64,000 nt of DNA, taken from Rubrivivax sp. GTDB lineage: Bacteria > Pseudomonadota > Gammaproteobacteria > Burkholderiales > Burkholderiaceae_C. Shown here piece by piece: positions 35,617 through 46,648 of the stretch. The stretch lies in NCBI GenBank assembly GCA_020248945.1, contig JADCGQ010000015.1:1-64000 (forward strand), written 5' to 3'. Made by a program: the position numbers and the translations under genes. The notes beneath the pieces were generated by a model that did not search any database, was not told the DNA's origin, and saw only the letters and a program-made list of their open reading frames with translations. Each line of letters starts with the position of its first letter. Position 1 is the stretch's first letter.

Positions 35617-37290
35617 ATGGCGTCGATCGACGTGAAGGTACCCGACATCGGCGATTTCGCCGAAGTCGCGGTCATCGAAGTGATGGTCAAGGTGGGCGAT
35701 GCGGTGAAGGCCGAGCAGAGCCTGATCACGGTGGAAAGCGACAAGGCCTCGATGGAGATCCCGTCGTCGCACGCCGGCGTCGTGAAGGCGCTGAAGGTGG
35801 CGGTGGGCGACAAGGTGGCGATGGGGTCGGTGATCGTCGAGCTGGAGGCGGCGGCCTCCGTTCGGGCTGAGCCAATCACCGTTCGGGCTGAGCCAATCAC
35901 CGTTCGGGCTGAGCCTGTCGAAGCCCCCGCGAGCCCTTCGACAAGCTCAGGGCGAACGGAGGGTGGGTCGGTGACGGTGGTCGTGCCCGACATCGGCGAC
36001 TTCGACGAGGTCGCGGTGATCGAGCTTTTCGTGAAGGCTGGCGACACCGTGAAGGTGGAGCAGAGCCTCATCACGGTAGAGAGCGACAAGGCCTCGATGG
36101 AGATTCCGTCGTCGCATGCCGGCGTGGTGGCAGAAGTGCTCGTGAAGGTGGGCGACAAGGTCGGCAAGGGCAAGCCCATTGCGGTACTGCACTCGAGCGC
36201 CGTTCGGGCTGAACCGAGCCCCGTTCGGGCTGAGCCCAGCACCGTTCGGGCTGAGCCTGTCGAAGCCCCCGCCAGCCCTTCGACAAGCTCAGGGCGAACG
36301 GAGGTCCCCGCAGTGCCGGCGCACCAGCCCACCACGGCGCCGAGCTCGGCGCTGCCGCATGCCTCGCCCAGCATCCGCCGCCTGGCGCGCGAACTCGGCG
36401 TGCCGCTGTCTGAAGTGAAGGGCAGCGGCCCCAAGGGCCGCATCACCCAGGCCGACGTGCAGGGCTTCGTCAAGGCCGTGATGGCCGGTGACGCCCAGAC
36501 CACCGCGCAGAAGGCCAAGGCCCCGGCCGCCGCACCGGCTGCCGCCGGTGGTGCCTTCCCCGGCCTGCTGCCCTGGCCGAACGTCGACTTCGCCAAGTTC
36601 GGCACGGTCGAGCGCAAGGAGCTCTCGCGCATCAAGAAGATCAGCGGCGCCAACCTGCACCGCAACTGGGTCGTCATCCCGCACGTCACCAACCACGACG
36701 ACGCCGACATCACCGACCTCGAAGCCTTCCGCGTGCAGCTGAACAAGGAGAACGAGAAGTCGGGCGTGAAGGTCACGATGCTGGCCTTCCTCATCAAGGC
36801 CTGCGTCGCGGCGCTGAAGAAGTTCCCGGAGTTCAACGCCAGCCTCGACGGCGACACGCTGGTGCTGAAGAAGTACTTCCACGTCGGCTTTGCCGCCGAC
36901 ACCCCCAGCGGCCTGGTGGTACCGGTGATCAAGGATGCCGACCAGAAGGGCATCCTGCAGATCAGCAGCGAGATGAGCGCGCTGGCCGCCAAGGCCCGCG
37001 ACGGCAAGCTGAGCCCGGCCGACATGTCGGGTGGCTGCATCAGCATCAGCAGCCTGGGCGGCATCGGCGGGCGCTACTTCACGCCCATCATCAATGCGCC
37101 CGAGGTAGCAATCCTTGGGGTGTGCCGCAGCACGACCGAGCCTCGCTGGGACGGCAAGGCGTTTCAGCCGCGCCTGATATTGCCGCTCAGCCTGAGCTGG
37201 GACCACCGCGTGATCGACGGCGCTGCCGCGGCGCGTTTCAACGCCTATCTCGGCGCCATCCTGGCGGACTTCCGCCGGGTGCTGGTCTAA
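35617..37290 (+). CDS. aceF: Pyruvate dehydrogenase E2, dihydrolipoamide acetyltransferase
   Basis: Core of the pyruvate dehydrogenase complex, moving acetyl groups to CoA. 557 aa: two lipoyl domains (about 1-75 and 110-185) each with the lipoylated Lys in [12 protein letters not shown], a peripheral subunit-binding domain (about 250-285, [16 protein letters not shown]) and the acyltransferase core ending in DHRVIDGA. The linkers after each lipoyl domain are built of translated palindromic repeats (VRAEP units), replacing the usual Ala/Pro-rich linkers. No frame is broken. Stop lies 10 bases before lpdA. Confidence 0.97.
   Translation: MASIDVKVPDIGDFAEVAVIEVMVKVGDAVKAEQSLITVESDKASMEIPSSHAGVVKALKVAVGDKVAMGSVIVELEAAASVRAEPITVRAEPITVRAEPVEAPASPSTSSGRTEGGSVTVVVPDIGDFDEVAVIELFVKAGDTVKVEQSLITVESDKASMEIPSSHAGVVAEVLVKVGDKVGKGKPIAVLHSSAVRAEPSPVRAEPSTVRAEPVEAPASPSTSSGRTEVPAVPAHQPTTAPSSALPHASPSIRRLARELGVPLSEVKGSGPKGRITQADVQGFVKAVMAGDAQTTAQKAKAPAAAPAAAGGAFPGLLPWPNVDFAKFGTVERKELSRIKKISGANLHRNWVVIPHVTNHDDADITDLEAFRVQLNKENEKSGVKVTMLAFLIKACVAALKKFPEFNASLDGDTLVLKKYFHVGFAADTPSGLVVPVIKDADQKGILQISSEMSALAAKARDGKLSPADMSGGCISISSLGGIGGRYFTPIINAPEVAILGVCRSTTEPRWDGKAFQPRLILPLSLSWDHRVIDGAAAARFNAYLGAILADFRRVLV
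35859..35959 (+). repeat. In-frame palindromic element plus two 21-bp half-units, aceF linker 1
   Basis: Two 21-bp copies beginning CGTTCGGGCTGAGCC (35859 and 35880) encode VRAEPIT twice. A 60-bp palindrome follows (35900-35959): left arm 35900-35923 beginning CCGTTCGGGCTGAGCC pairs with right arm 35936-35959 ending GGGCGAACGG, 21 of 24 positions, loop 12. It encodes [20 protein letters not shown]. Flexible Pro/Ala/Ser content suits a mobile lipoyl linker. Confidence 0.92.
36201..36301 (+). repeat. In-frame palindromic element plus two 21-bp half-units, aceF linker 2
   Basis: Same architecture as the first: 21-bp half-units start at 36201 and 36222 (VRAEPSP and VRAEPST), then a 60-bp palindrome at 36242-36301 with arms 36242-36265 and 36278-36301. 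The half-unit ends differ from those in linker 1, so the two arrays diverged or arose independently. Encoded in the same reading frame as copy one. Confidence 0.92.
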
Positions 37291-37300
37291 GGAGCCCGCG

Positions 37301-39118
<1,818 letters not shown>

Positions 39119-39143
39119 TTCAGGCGCCGCCGGCGGCGGCGGA

Positions 39144-40178
39144 TCAGTCGATGCGGGAGGCGCGAAACGCGCCGCCGCCCTCGGTGCCCGTGAAGCGCAG
39201 CGCGATGTCGGCCACCTCGGCGTAGTGATCGCCCCGGGAGTCCTGCGGCAGCTCGAACCGCTCCTGGTCCGTGGCCTGTGCGTACAGGCGGCCGCCTTCC
39301 CCGGACACGCTGATGATGAACTGCGGGGCCAGCTGGTAGCCGCCGGCCGCATCGGCCAGCGTGATGGCCGCGCGGCGCTGCTCGATGTCGAGCACCAGCA
39401 TCGCGGCCGCGTCGGCCGTCATGCCGTTGTGAAACACCAGCGAGGACCGGTCTTTGCGCTTGAGCAGGTGCCAGGCCCAGGCGATGTCGACGGCCTGGCC
39501 CGCGTCGCGCAGCTTGCTGCGCGAGGTGCGCAGGGCGCGCGCCAGGCGGACCAGATCGTCGACGGTCGAGCGCAGGCCGCCGGCGCCCGCATAGGGCACC
39601 GGCACGTCCCAGGTGGGGGTCGGCAGGCCGTTGGACATGCGGCCGGGCGAGAGGCCGTCGTTGCGCGCCACGAGCGTGTCGCGCAGGCCCAGCGGCGCGA
39701 ACATCCGTTCGCGGAGCAGCTCGTCGTAGGGCTTGCCGGCGCGCTGGGCCAGCAGGTCGGACAGCATCAGGAAAGCCCAGTTCGAGTAGCGGTCCGGGCT
39801 CTGCGGGCAGGGGGCCCAGCCCGGCGGTGTGCGTCAACAGGCCGGCCACCGTGACGACCGGGACGCGCTGCTTCGCGGCGAGCTCCTTGGGCATCAACGC
39901 GCTGAGCGGCTCGTCGAGCTGCAGCTCGCCTCGGGCCACCATCTCGGCGGCGAGGATGCCGACGAAGGCCTTGCTGATGGAGCCGATCTCGAAACGTGCG
40001 CCGAGGGCAGGCACGTCGGCGCACGGGCCGGCGCAGCCCGAGGCCAAGGTCACCACCGGGGTGGCCCTCAGATCGATGCGGGCCGCCTGCACGCAAGCCT
40101 TGTTCCGGTCGCCCTCGATGCGCGCCAGGATCTGGCTGCGCAGCAAGGACTCTGATTCCGGTTGCGCGCGTGTGGCCG
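39144..40178 (-). pseudogene. Class C beta-lactamase / D-Ala carboxypeptidase-like pseudogene
   Basis: The 5' part (40146 back to about 39800) reads FEIGSISKAFVGILAAEMVA, with the SxxK serine-lysine pair, and ends LLTHTAGLGPLP. The 3' part continues in a different frame from about 39790 as DRYSNWAFLMLSDLLAQRAG (the YSN motif) to RASRID at 39144. The join between them is frameshifted and short by some residues. At the 5' side the frame reads back to HAQPESE, like the end of a signal peptide, and then hits the stop codon of the adjacent receptor gene, so signal peptide and start are lost. Non-functional. Confidence 0.88.
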
Positions 40179-41180
40179 TCAGGAATCAGCGGTGAAACCG
40201 ATGGTCTTGACCAGAGGACCCCAGCGATCGGTGTCGCGCTTGAGCAAGGCAGCCAGTTCCGCGGGGGAAGATGGCGCAGGCACCAGCCCCATCTGGCCCA
40301 GGCCGGCGATCACATCGGGCATCGCCAGCGCGGCGCGGACGGCGGCGTTGAGCCGGTTGACGATGTCCATCGGGGTCTTGCCTGGGACAAAGATGCCGAA
40401 CCACTCATCCAGCACCAGGTCGCGGAAACCCTGCTCGGCGAACGTGGGCACGTTGGGCGTGAAGCGGCTGCGTGAGGTGCCCGACGTGGCAAGGATGCGC
40501 ACCTTGCCGGTGGCCAGGTGGGGCAGAAACTCGCCAACCGGCCCGCACACCGAAGGCACCTGGCCGCCCAGCATGTCCAGGATGGCGGGCTGTGTGCCGC
40601 GGTACGGGATGTGCCGCAGCGGCACGCCACCCGCGCGGCCATAAAGCTCGCCCAGGAAGTGCGGGCCAGAGCCTGCAGCCGGTGAACCAAAGGCCTGCCC
40701 AGCAGGGTTGGCCTTGGCCCAGGCGACAAACTCGGCAGGGGTCTTCACCGATTCGGGCACCGCAGGGCCCACGGCCACGGCGTAGTCGAACTGCACCGCT
40801 TGCGACACGGGCTGGAAGTCAGCCACCGGGTCGTAGGGCAGCTTCTTGTAGGTGTGCGGGTAGATGCCCAGCATCGACATCGGGGTGACGATCAGCGTGC
40901 TGCCGTCGGCCGGTGCGGTCTTCAGGGCAGTGAGCGCGATCTGACCACCTGCGCCGGTGCGGTTTTCCACCTGCACGGACTTTGCGTAAGTGCCTTGCAG
41001 CTTTTCGCCAATGCGTCGGGCCGTCACATCGGTGGTGCCGCCGGGCGCAAAGCCGGCGTAGATGACCGCGCGTTCCAGCTGCGCAGCGGCCTGCGCCTGC
41101 GCGAAGGCGCGGCCAGACAGAAAGGCCGAAACAGGCGCGGCAGCAGCCAGGCCCAGCAGGTGACGACGGTGTTTAAGCAT
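40179..41180 (-). CDS. Bug-family tripartite tricarboxylate transporter receptor
   Basis: 333-aa periplasmic solute-binding protein. N-terminal signal with a twin-arginine-like HRRHLLGLAAAAP and cleavage near AFAQ. Family motifs: YAGFAPGGTTDVTARRIGEKL, VENRTGAGGQIA, GSGPHFLGELY and PYRGTQPAILDMLGG. Start ATG 41180 has GGAG 6 bases upstream; an in-frame ATG lies at 41192. No TctA/TctB membrane genes are adjacent, common for Bug receptors of Burkholderiales. Ligand unknown. Its stop codon truncates the neighbouring pseudogene. Confidence 0.9.
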   Translation of the reverse strand: MLKHRRHLLGLAAAAPVSAFLSGRAFAQAQAAAQLERAVIYAGFAPGGTTDVTARRIGEKLQGTYAKSVQVENRTGAGGQIALTALKTAPADGSTLIVTPMSMLGIYPHTYKKLPYDPVADFQPVSQAVQFDYAVAVGPAVPESVKTPAEFVAWAKANPAGQAFGSPAAGSGPHFLGELYGRAGGVPLRHIPYRGTQPAILDMLGGQVPSVCGPVGEFLPHLATGKVRILATSGTSRSRFTPNVPTFAEQGFRDLVLDEWFGIFVPGKTPMDIVNRLNAAVRAALAMPDVIAGLGQMGLVPAPSSPAELAALLKRDTDRWGPLVKTIGFTADS

Positions 41181-41657
41181 GCGAGTCTCCATTGGAAAGT
41201 GGTGTCGTGGGGTGCGGCGGTTGCGGTCTCTGCCCGTTGCCCGTCTGAGTTTGGCTGCCCGTTGGCCAGTCAGCCGCCAGCAGTCGCAACGACGCTGCAC
41301 GCCGCCGCGTCGATCAAGCGCCGCTCACCATACAGGGCTTGGACAGTTGCGTCGCCATTCGCCCCGGCGCCTATACGGGCAGATGAACGAACTGAACTCT
41401 AGCCCTTGAGCACAACGTTGAGTACCCGGGTTGAAGCGAATCGAGGGGAGGCGCGATCACGCGGCCGCCGTGGGCGACGCTTCGTGGCCGGGACTTGCAG
41501 CTCGCGGTCGACGCCGAGAGCAGCCGTCCGGTTCGATGCGGTGGGAAGGACCGGTCTTCGAGACGCCGACCTCAGCAGCTCGACCCGTTGCGGTCCTGGC
41601 TCGCGAGCATGAGCGGCCACTCCAATCCGTGGCGGGATCCGTTGTCTGGCTTCGATC
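41181..41657. other. Gap between Bug receptor and soxG, no gene seen
   Basis: 477 bp with open frames on both strands but no recognisable protein family, ribosome site or repeat. Base composition is slightly less GC-rich near 41300-41430 than the flanks. It must contain the promoter of the receptor gene and the end of the sox transcript. It may include decayed coding sequence, but I could not identify any. Confidence 0.4.
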
Positions 41658-42233
41658 TCATCCTTGTGCAGCGCTCCACGCCTGGCCGATCCATCGCGCT
41701 GCTGAGCCGCCGTGCGATCGGTCAACGGCTACCAAGACCCGGTCTGGCCCTGCGCGCATGACCACCCCGCGGATGTCCATGAACCGGGCCCGCACGCCCT
41801 GACCGGGCTGCCGGGGAATCGCGCTGTCATCGAGCAGACGTGGTAGCAGCGCATCCACGCCCTGGCCGAGCAGGTCGAACACGAGCCAGGCGGCTGACTG
41901 TTCCAGCACACAGGTCAGCGGGTGGCAACCCGGGCTGAGTGCCGCCAACACGCGGACGGCCAGTTCGTCATTCGTCGTCAGCAGCAAGCTCTCCCCGGGG
42001 CCGAGCCACACCTGCCACGGGTCGCTGCCAACGCATGTGCCTGGTGCAGGCAGCGCAGGCAGACGGTTGGCAGCAAGGGCTTCATCGGCAGCCGCCACGC
42101 CGCCCGGCAGATGACGGAACACCAGCAAACGAAAGCCATCGACCACGGACACCTGCAATGCGGGCGTGGGAGCTGGCAACGTGGCCTGCCACAGGTCGTC
42201 AATCGGGTTTGTTGCAGCCAGAAGTTCAAGCAT
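41658..42233 (-). CDS. soxG: Sarcosine oxidase gamma subunit
   Basis: 191 aa, last gene of a soxBDAG cluster. The C-terminal stretch (about 110-185) with CVLEQSAAWLVFDLLGQGV and ARFMDIRGVVMRAG fits the gamma subunit, which resembles a GcvT-like fold. Overlaps the soxA stop by 8 bases, indicating translational coupling. Gamma subunits are poorly conserved, so assignment depends mainly on position and the C-terminal motif. Part of a heterotetrameric enzyme oxidising an N-methyl amino acid. Confidence 0.85.
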   Translation of the reverse strand: MLELLAATNPIDDLWQATLPAPTPALQVSVVDGFRLLVFRHLPGGVAAADEALAANRLPALPAPGTCVGSDPWQVWLGPGESLLLTTNDELAVRVLAALSPGCHPLTCVLEQSAAWLVFDLLGQGVDALLPRLLDDSAIPRQPGQGVRARFMDIRGVVMRAGPDRVLVAVDRSHGGSAARWIGQAWSAAQG

Positions 42234-45093
42234 GCAGTCGCTCCCCGACGGCGTCGAAGAAGGGTGTCTTCACGACTTCGGCCGCGAATGCGCGCCCCAG
42301 GTGGTAGGCCATCACCCGCTCGCCGACACGCTGGCCGCCGCGCCTGAGCATCGCCATCGCGATGGGCTGACCCAGCACCGGGCTGAAGACGCTGGAGGTG
42401 ACGTAGCCCTCGACCGGGGCCGGCGGCGCATGCCGCGTGATGTGGGCGCCCACGGGTAGCCGGCTCCGGCGATCCTGCGGCAGCAGGCCGACAAGCTGCA
42501 TGCGATCGGTGTCTGTTGCCACCGGCCGCAGCAGCGAGCGCCGGCCGACGAAATTGGCCGACTTCCGGGCGATGCCGCGGTCCAGGCCCACATCGGCCGG
42601 GAAAGTGGTGCCGTCGGTGTCGGCGCCCAGGTGCAGGTAGCCTTTTTCCGTGCGCAAGATCATCAGCGCCTCGACGCCGTAGGGCCTGACGCCCAGGGGC
42701 TGACCGGCCTGCCACAGGTGCTGCAGCAGCGCCTGCGTGTGCCGCGCCGGCACGTTGATCTCGTAGCCGAGTTCACCGCTGAAGCTGGCGCGCAGCACGC
42801 GCATCACCACGCCCCCGAGGGTGAGCTCGCGGCAGGTCATGTGCCGCATGGCCGTGGGCGCCAGGGCGGCATCGAAACCGGCGGCCTGCAGCAGCGCCCA
42901 GGCCCGCGGCCCGGCGACGGTGACGTTGCCCCAGGCCGAAGTGACGGGCGTCACCAGCACGCGGTGCTGTACGTACTCGCACTGCAGCCATTCCTCGAAG
43001 GCCAGCGCCACGCGCTCGGCGCCGCCCGAGGTGGTGTTGACCCAGTAGTGCTGATCGCCCAGCCGCACCACGATGCCGTCGTCGAAGATCACGCCGTCTT
43101 CGCGCAGCAGCAGGCCGTAGCGCGCCTGGCCCACCGCCAGCGTGGACATCGTGCCGACGTACATCAGGTCGAGGAAGCTCGCCGCATCGGGCCCGTACAG
43201 CTCGATCTTGCCCAGCGGCGAGGCCTCGAACAGGCCGACGTGGCTGCGCACGTGCAGCGCCTCGCGCTCGGCCGCGTCGTTGAGCGACTCGCCCGCTTGC
43301 CGGTAGGCCGCGGGCCGCTGCCAGCCGCCGAACTCTTCCCACACCGGCGCATGCGCCTCGTGCCAGGCGTGCCCCGGCATGCGCTTGAGCGGCTTGCACA
43401 GGGCGCCCGTGCGCCCCGCCGCCAGCGCGCCCAGTGTCACGGGCTTGAATGGTGGGCGGAACCGTGTCGTGCCGACCTGGCCGGGGCTGCGTGCAGTCTG
43501 CTGGCCCATCAGTACCAGCGCGTTGACGTTGCTGGTCTTGCCCTGGTCGGTGGCCATGCCCAGGGTCGTGTAGCGCTTGAGGTGTTCGACCGAGCGGTAG
43601 TTCTCGCGCGCGGCCAGGGCCACGTCATCGGCCGTGACGTCGTTCTGCAGGTCGACGAAGACCTTGCCCGGCTTGCGCCCCGTTACCGACAGGGCTGCGA
43701 GTGCAGCGGCCGATGGGCTGCTGTTGGCGGCCACTGCGCCGAGTCCGCCGACCGGAGCCCGCAGCGCATCGCCGCAGCCCAACGCCGCCGCGTGTTCCAG
43801 CGCCAGCGCCTCGTCGAACACGCCGGCACAGGCGCCGACCGAGTCGATGTCGGGCGCAGCGCGGTCGGGCACGAACATCGCGGCGTCGTCCACCCAGCAC
43901 AGCGTGCCACTGGCCATCGAGTGCAGGTGGACGGCAGGCGTCCAGCCTCCGGCGCAGGCGACGCAGTCGGCCTCCAGGTGCTGCAGCGCGCCGCCGCCGT
44001 GCGCGGCCACGACCACGCCCTGCACCGCGCGCCGGCCCTCAACGGCCACGATGGCACTGCCGCGAAGCACCGGCACGCCAGCGGGTGCTTCGCAGCCCGC
44101 GGCACTGCGGTGGTCGACGATGGCCACCACGTGCACGCCAGCGGCCACCAGCCCGCGCGCGGTTTCGTAGCCGCTGTCGCAGGCCGCGGCCACCACCACG
44201 CGTCGGCCGCAGGCCACACCGTAGTGGGTGGCGTAGCGCAGCACGGCACTGGCCAGCATCACACCGGGCCGGTCGTTGTCGGGAAAGAGCATCGGCCGCT
44301 CGAAGGCGCCCGTGGCCAGGATGATGCGGCCGGCGCGGATCTGCCACAGCCGTTCGCGCACGGCGCCCGACACGGCCTGCACCGCCGCCGCCAGGAGGTG
44401 GTCGTACAGGCCGAACACGGTGCAGGCCGTGACCACCTCGACACCCGCCTGTGCCAGCTCGGGCAGGCGTGCAGCCGTGGCCGGCTCCAGCTGCGCGGCG
44501 CCTTCCACCAGCAGCACCTGGCGGCCACTCTGAGCGGCGGCCAGCGCGGCCTGCACACCCGCCGCACCGGCACCCACCACCAGCACCTCCACCTGGCGCG
44601 AGACCTGGTCGTAGCGGTCGGGGTCGGGTCCATCGGCCGCCACGCCCAGACCCGCCATGCGCCGAATCACGGGCTCGAACAGGTGCCAATGCGGCCACAT
44701 GAAGGTCTTGTAATAGAAGCCTGCCGGCAGCAGCGCCGCAAAGCGCGATGTCGTCGCTGCGAGGTCAAAGCCCAGGCTGGGCCAGGCGTTGCCCGTGACC
44801 GCCTTCAGGCCCTCGACAGCGGCGATGTCGGTGGCGCGGGTGTTGGGCGTGCGCGCGGCCCCCTGGCCGACATCGACCAGACCGGTGGGCTCTTCGATGC
44901 CAAAGCTGAAGATGCCGCGCGGCCGGTGCAGCTTGAAGCTGCGGCCCACGTGCACGACGCCTTGGGCCAGCAGTGCCGAGGCCACCGTGTCGCCCACGAA
45001 ACCTTGCACCTCTCGGCCGTTGAACCGAAAGCCAAGCGGCCGGGTTCGGTCGACCCAAGCGCCATGGGGTAGGGCCAGTCGGAAGCCGCTCAT
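42226..45093 (-). CDS. soxA: Sarcosine oxidase alpha subunit family protein
   Basis: 955 aa. N-terminal segment (FRFNGREVQGFVGDTVASALLAQG) of the ferredoxin-like fold, NAD-binding Rossmann motif VLVVGAGAAGVQAALAAA (about 170), and a C-terminal GcvT/aminomethyltransferase-like domain (about 590-950, GELGYEINVPA, RTEKGYLHLG) that accepts the methylene group onto tetrahydrofolate. Product: amino acid, H2O2 and methylene-THF. ATG 45093 overlaps soxD by ATGA. Exact substrate could be sarcosine or another secondary N-methyl amino acid; sequence alone does not distinguish them. Confidence 0.93.
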   Translation of the reverse strand: MSGFRLALPHGAWVDRTRPLGFRFNGREVQGFVGDTVASALLAQGVVHVGRSFKLHRPRGIFSFGIEEPTGLVDVGQGAARTPNTRATDIAAVEGLKAVTGNAWPSLGFDLAATTSRFAALLPAGFYYKTFMWPHWHLFEPVIRRMAGLGVAADGPDPDRYDQVSRQVEVLVVGAGAAGVQAALAAAQSGRQVLLVEGAAQLEPATAARLPELAQAGVEVVTACTVFGLYDHLLAAAVQAVSGAVRERLWQIRAGRIILATGAFERPMLFPDNDRPGVMLASAVLRYATHYGVACGRRVVVAAACDSGYETARGLVAAGVHVVAIVDHRSAAGCEAPAGVPVLRGSAIVAVEGRRAVQGVVVAAHGGGALQHLEADCVACAGGWTPAVHLHSMASGTLCWVDDAAMFVPDRAAPDIDSVGACAGVFDEALALEHAAALGCGDALRAPVGGLGAVAANSSPSAAALAALSVTGRKPGKVFVDLQNDVTADDVALAARENYRSVEHLKRYTTLGMATDQGKTSNVNALVLMGQQTARSPGQVGTTRFRPPFKPVTLGALAAGRTGALCKPLKRMPGHAWHEAHAPVWEEFGGWQRPAAYRQAGESLNDAAEREALHVRSHVGLFEASPLGKIELYGPDAASFLDLMYVGTMSTLAVGQARYGLLLREDGVIFDDGIVVRLGDQHYWVNTTSGGAERVALAFEEWLQCEYVQHRVLVTPVTSAWGNVTVAGPRAWALLQAAGFDAALAPTAMRHMTCRELTLGGVVMRVLRASFSGELGYEINVPARHTQALLQHLWQAGQPLGVRPYGVEALMILRTEKGYLHLGADTDGTTFPADVGLDRGIARKSANFVGRRSLLRPVATDTDRMQLVGLLPQDRRSRLPVGAHITRHAPPAPVEGYVTSSVFSPVLGQPIAMAMLRRGGQRVGERVMAYHLGRAFAAEVVKTPFFDAVGERLHA

Positions 45094-45365
45094 GACGACC
45101 CTTCTGGGCGCGTGGCCGTGATCCCGTAGACGGCCTTCACCTCGTGCGTGCCGGTGTCGCGCAACAGGTTGAACCACAGGCCACAGCCGTAGGTGTGGCG
45201 CCAGCGCTCGGCATGGTCGCCCTTGGGGTTGTCGCGGAAGTAGAGATAGGCGCCCCAGGCCTCGTCGCTGCAGTCCAGCGGCGGCCGCACGATGCCGGTG
45301 GTGCCGCCGCAATGGAACTCGTTCTCGGCGCGCGGGCCGCACAGGGGGCAGGTCAATCGCATCAT
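45090..45365 (-). CDS. soxD: Sarcosine oxidase delta subunit
   Basis: 91 aa, zinc-binding small subunit. Cys pair in CPLCG at residues 6 and 9 and downstream FHCGG, followed by the conserved YLYFRDNPKGDHAERWRHTYGC run (split here: YLYFRDNPKG, then ERWRHTYGCGLWFN). Length is normal for SoxD. Start ATG at 45365 or 45362. Stop overlaps the soxA start. Stabilises the tetramer in known enzymes. Confidence 0.95.
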   Translation of the reverse strand: MMRLTCPLCGPRAENEFHCGGTTGIVRPPLDCSDEAWGAYLYFRDNPKGDHAERWRHTYGCGLWFNLLRDTGTHEVKAVYGITATRPEGSS

Positions 45366-45377
45366 CGTGCCAGGCCC

Positions 45378-46643
45378 TCAATGCGCGATGCCGGCGGCGG
45401 CGGCTTCGTCGATCAACCGGCCGGTGTGGAAGCGCTGCAGCTGGAAGGGTTCGGCCAGTTCGTGGTCGCGCCCCGTGGCCAGCAGGTGTGCCAGCGTCCA
45501 GCCGCCCACCGGGATGGCCTTGAAGCCCCCCGTGCCCCAGCCGCAGTTGATGAAGAGGCCCGGCACCGGCGTGGCGCCGATGATGGGGCTGCTGTCCTGC
45601 ACCACGTCCACGATACCGGCCCACTGGCGAAGCAGTCGCAGGCGGCCGAGGCTCGGAAACATCTCAACCGTGGCAGCCACCACGTGCTGCATCACGTCGA
45701 AGCTGCCACGCTGGGCGTAGGACGGAAAGTGGTCCAGCGCACCACCCATCACCAGCTCGCCCTTGTCGCTCTGGCTCCAGTAGGCGCCCAGCGAAGGCGA
45801 CAGGGTCACCGTGTTGAGCACCGGCTTGACGGGCTCGCTGACCATGGCCTGCAGCGCATAGCTGGTGACGGGCAGCTGGAAACCCGCCAAGCCGGCCAGC
45901 ACCGACGAGTGCCCGGCCACCGCCAGGGCCACCTTGTCGGCGTGGATTTCACCCCGTACATCGCCGCGCTTCGTGACCACGCCCACCACCGTGTCGCCTT
46001 GCTTGAGGAAGCCGGTGACGGCGCAGCTCTGCACGATGTCCACCCCCAGGGCCGAGGCTCCACGCGCATAGCCCCAGGCCACCGCGTCATGGCGCGCCGA
46101 CCCGGCGCGGCGCTGGATGAAGCCGCCCAGGATCGGGAAGCGTGCATCGGCGCCGACGTTCAGCCGGGGCTCCAGCGCCTGCACCTCGTGCGCGTCGAGC
46201 AGTTCGGCATCGATGCCGTTGCACAGCATGGCGTTGGCCCAGCGCGACTGCGCGTCCAGGTCGTGCCGCGAATGCGCCAGCGTGAGTACGCCGCGCTGGC
46301 TGAACATGATGTTGAAGTTGAGCGTCTTCGACAGCTGCTCGTACTGGCGCAGCGAGAAGTCGTACAGGCGCGCGCTCTCGGGGTACAGGTAGTTCGAACG
46401 CACGATGGTGGTGTTGCGTCCGGTGTTGCCGCCGCCGATCCAGCCGGCCTCCAGTACCGCGACGTTCTTGACACCGTGGTTCGCGGCCAGGTAGTAGGCC
46501 GTGGCCAGGCCATGCCCGCCGCCGCCGATGACGATGACGTCGTAGCGCGGCTTGGGCTCGGCCTCGCGCCAGGCCGGCGCCCAGTCGCTGTGGCCCTGGC
46601 GGGCCGCCGCGAGCAGGTTCCAGGCCGAGTAGCGGGTGCGCAT
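45378..46643 (-). CDS. soxB: Sarcosine oxidase beta subunit (FAD/FMN oxidoreductase)
   Basis: 421 aa catalytic subunit. FAD site VIVIGGGGHGLATAYYLA near residue 36; ARHDAVAWGYARG carries His185, equivalent to the histidine that binds FMN covalently. C-terminal DSSPIIGATPVPGLFINCGWGTGGFK is typical. I chose ATG 46643 because MRTRYSAWNLL matches family N-termini; GTG codons at 46658 and 46652 overlap the nitroreductase gene. Leads soxBDAG and follows the nitroreductase gene immediately. Confidence 0.94.
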   Translation of the reverse strand: MRTRYSAWNLLAAARQGHSDWAPAWREAEPKPRYDVIVIGGGGHGLATAYYLAANHGVKNVAVLEAGWIGGGNTGRNTTIVRSNYLYPESARLYDFSLRQYEQLSKTLNFNIMFSQRGVLTLAHSRHDLDAQSRWANAMLCNGIDAELLDAHEVQALEPRLNVGADARFPILGGFIQRRAGSARHDAVAWGYARGASALGVDIVQSCAVTGFLKQGDTVVGVVTKRGDVRGEIHADKVALAVAGHSSVLAGLAGFQLPVTSYALQAMVSEPVKPVLNTVTLSPSLGAYWSQSDKGELVMGGALDHFPSYAQRGSFDVMQHVVAATVEMFPSLGRLRLLRQWAGIVDVVQDSSPIIGATPVPGLFINCGWGTGGFKAIPVGGWTLAHLLATGRDHELAEPFQLQRFHTGRLIDEAAAAGIAH

Positions 46644-46648
46644 CGGCG

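Noticed and set aside
35859..36301. Possible CRISPR array in aceF
   Set aside because: Units are 21 bp, contiguous without spacers, translated in frame and tied to a palindrome; no cas genes nearby.
32790..37064. Minus-strand frame of over 1400 codons across aceE and aceF
   Set aside because: Shadow of two highly conserved plus-strand genes; its product is low-complexity Val/Ala/Gly/His text without domains.
41399..41725. 108-codon minus-strand frame between the Bug receptor and soxG
   Set aside because: Arg/Pro-rich, no ribosome site or family match, and overlaps the soxG 3' end in another frame.
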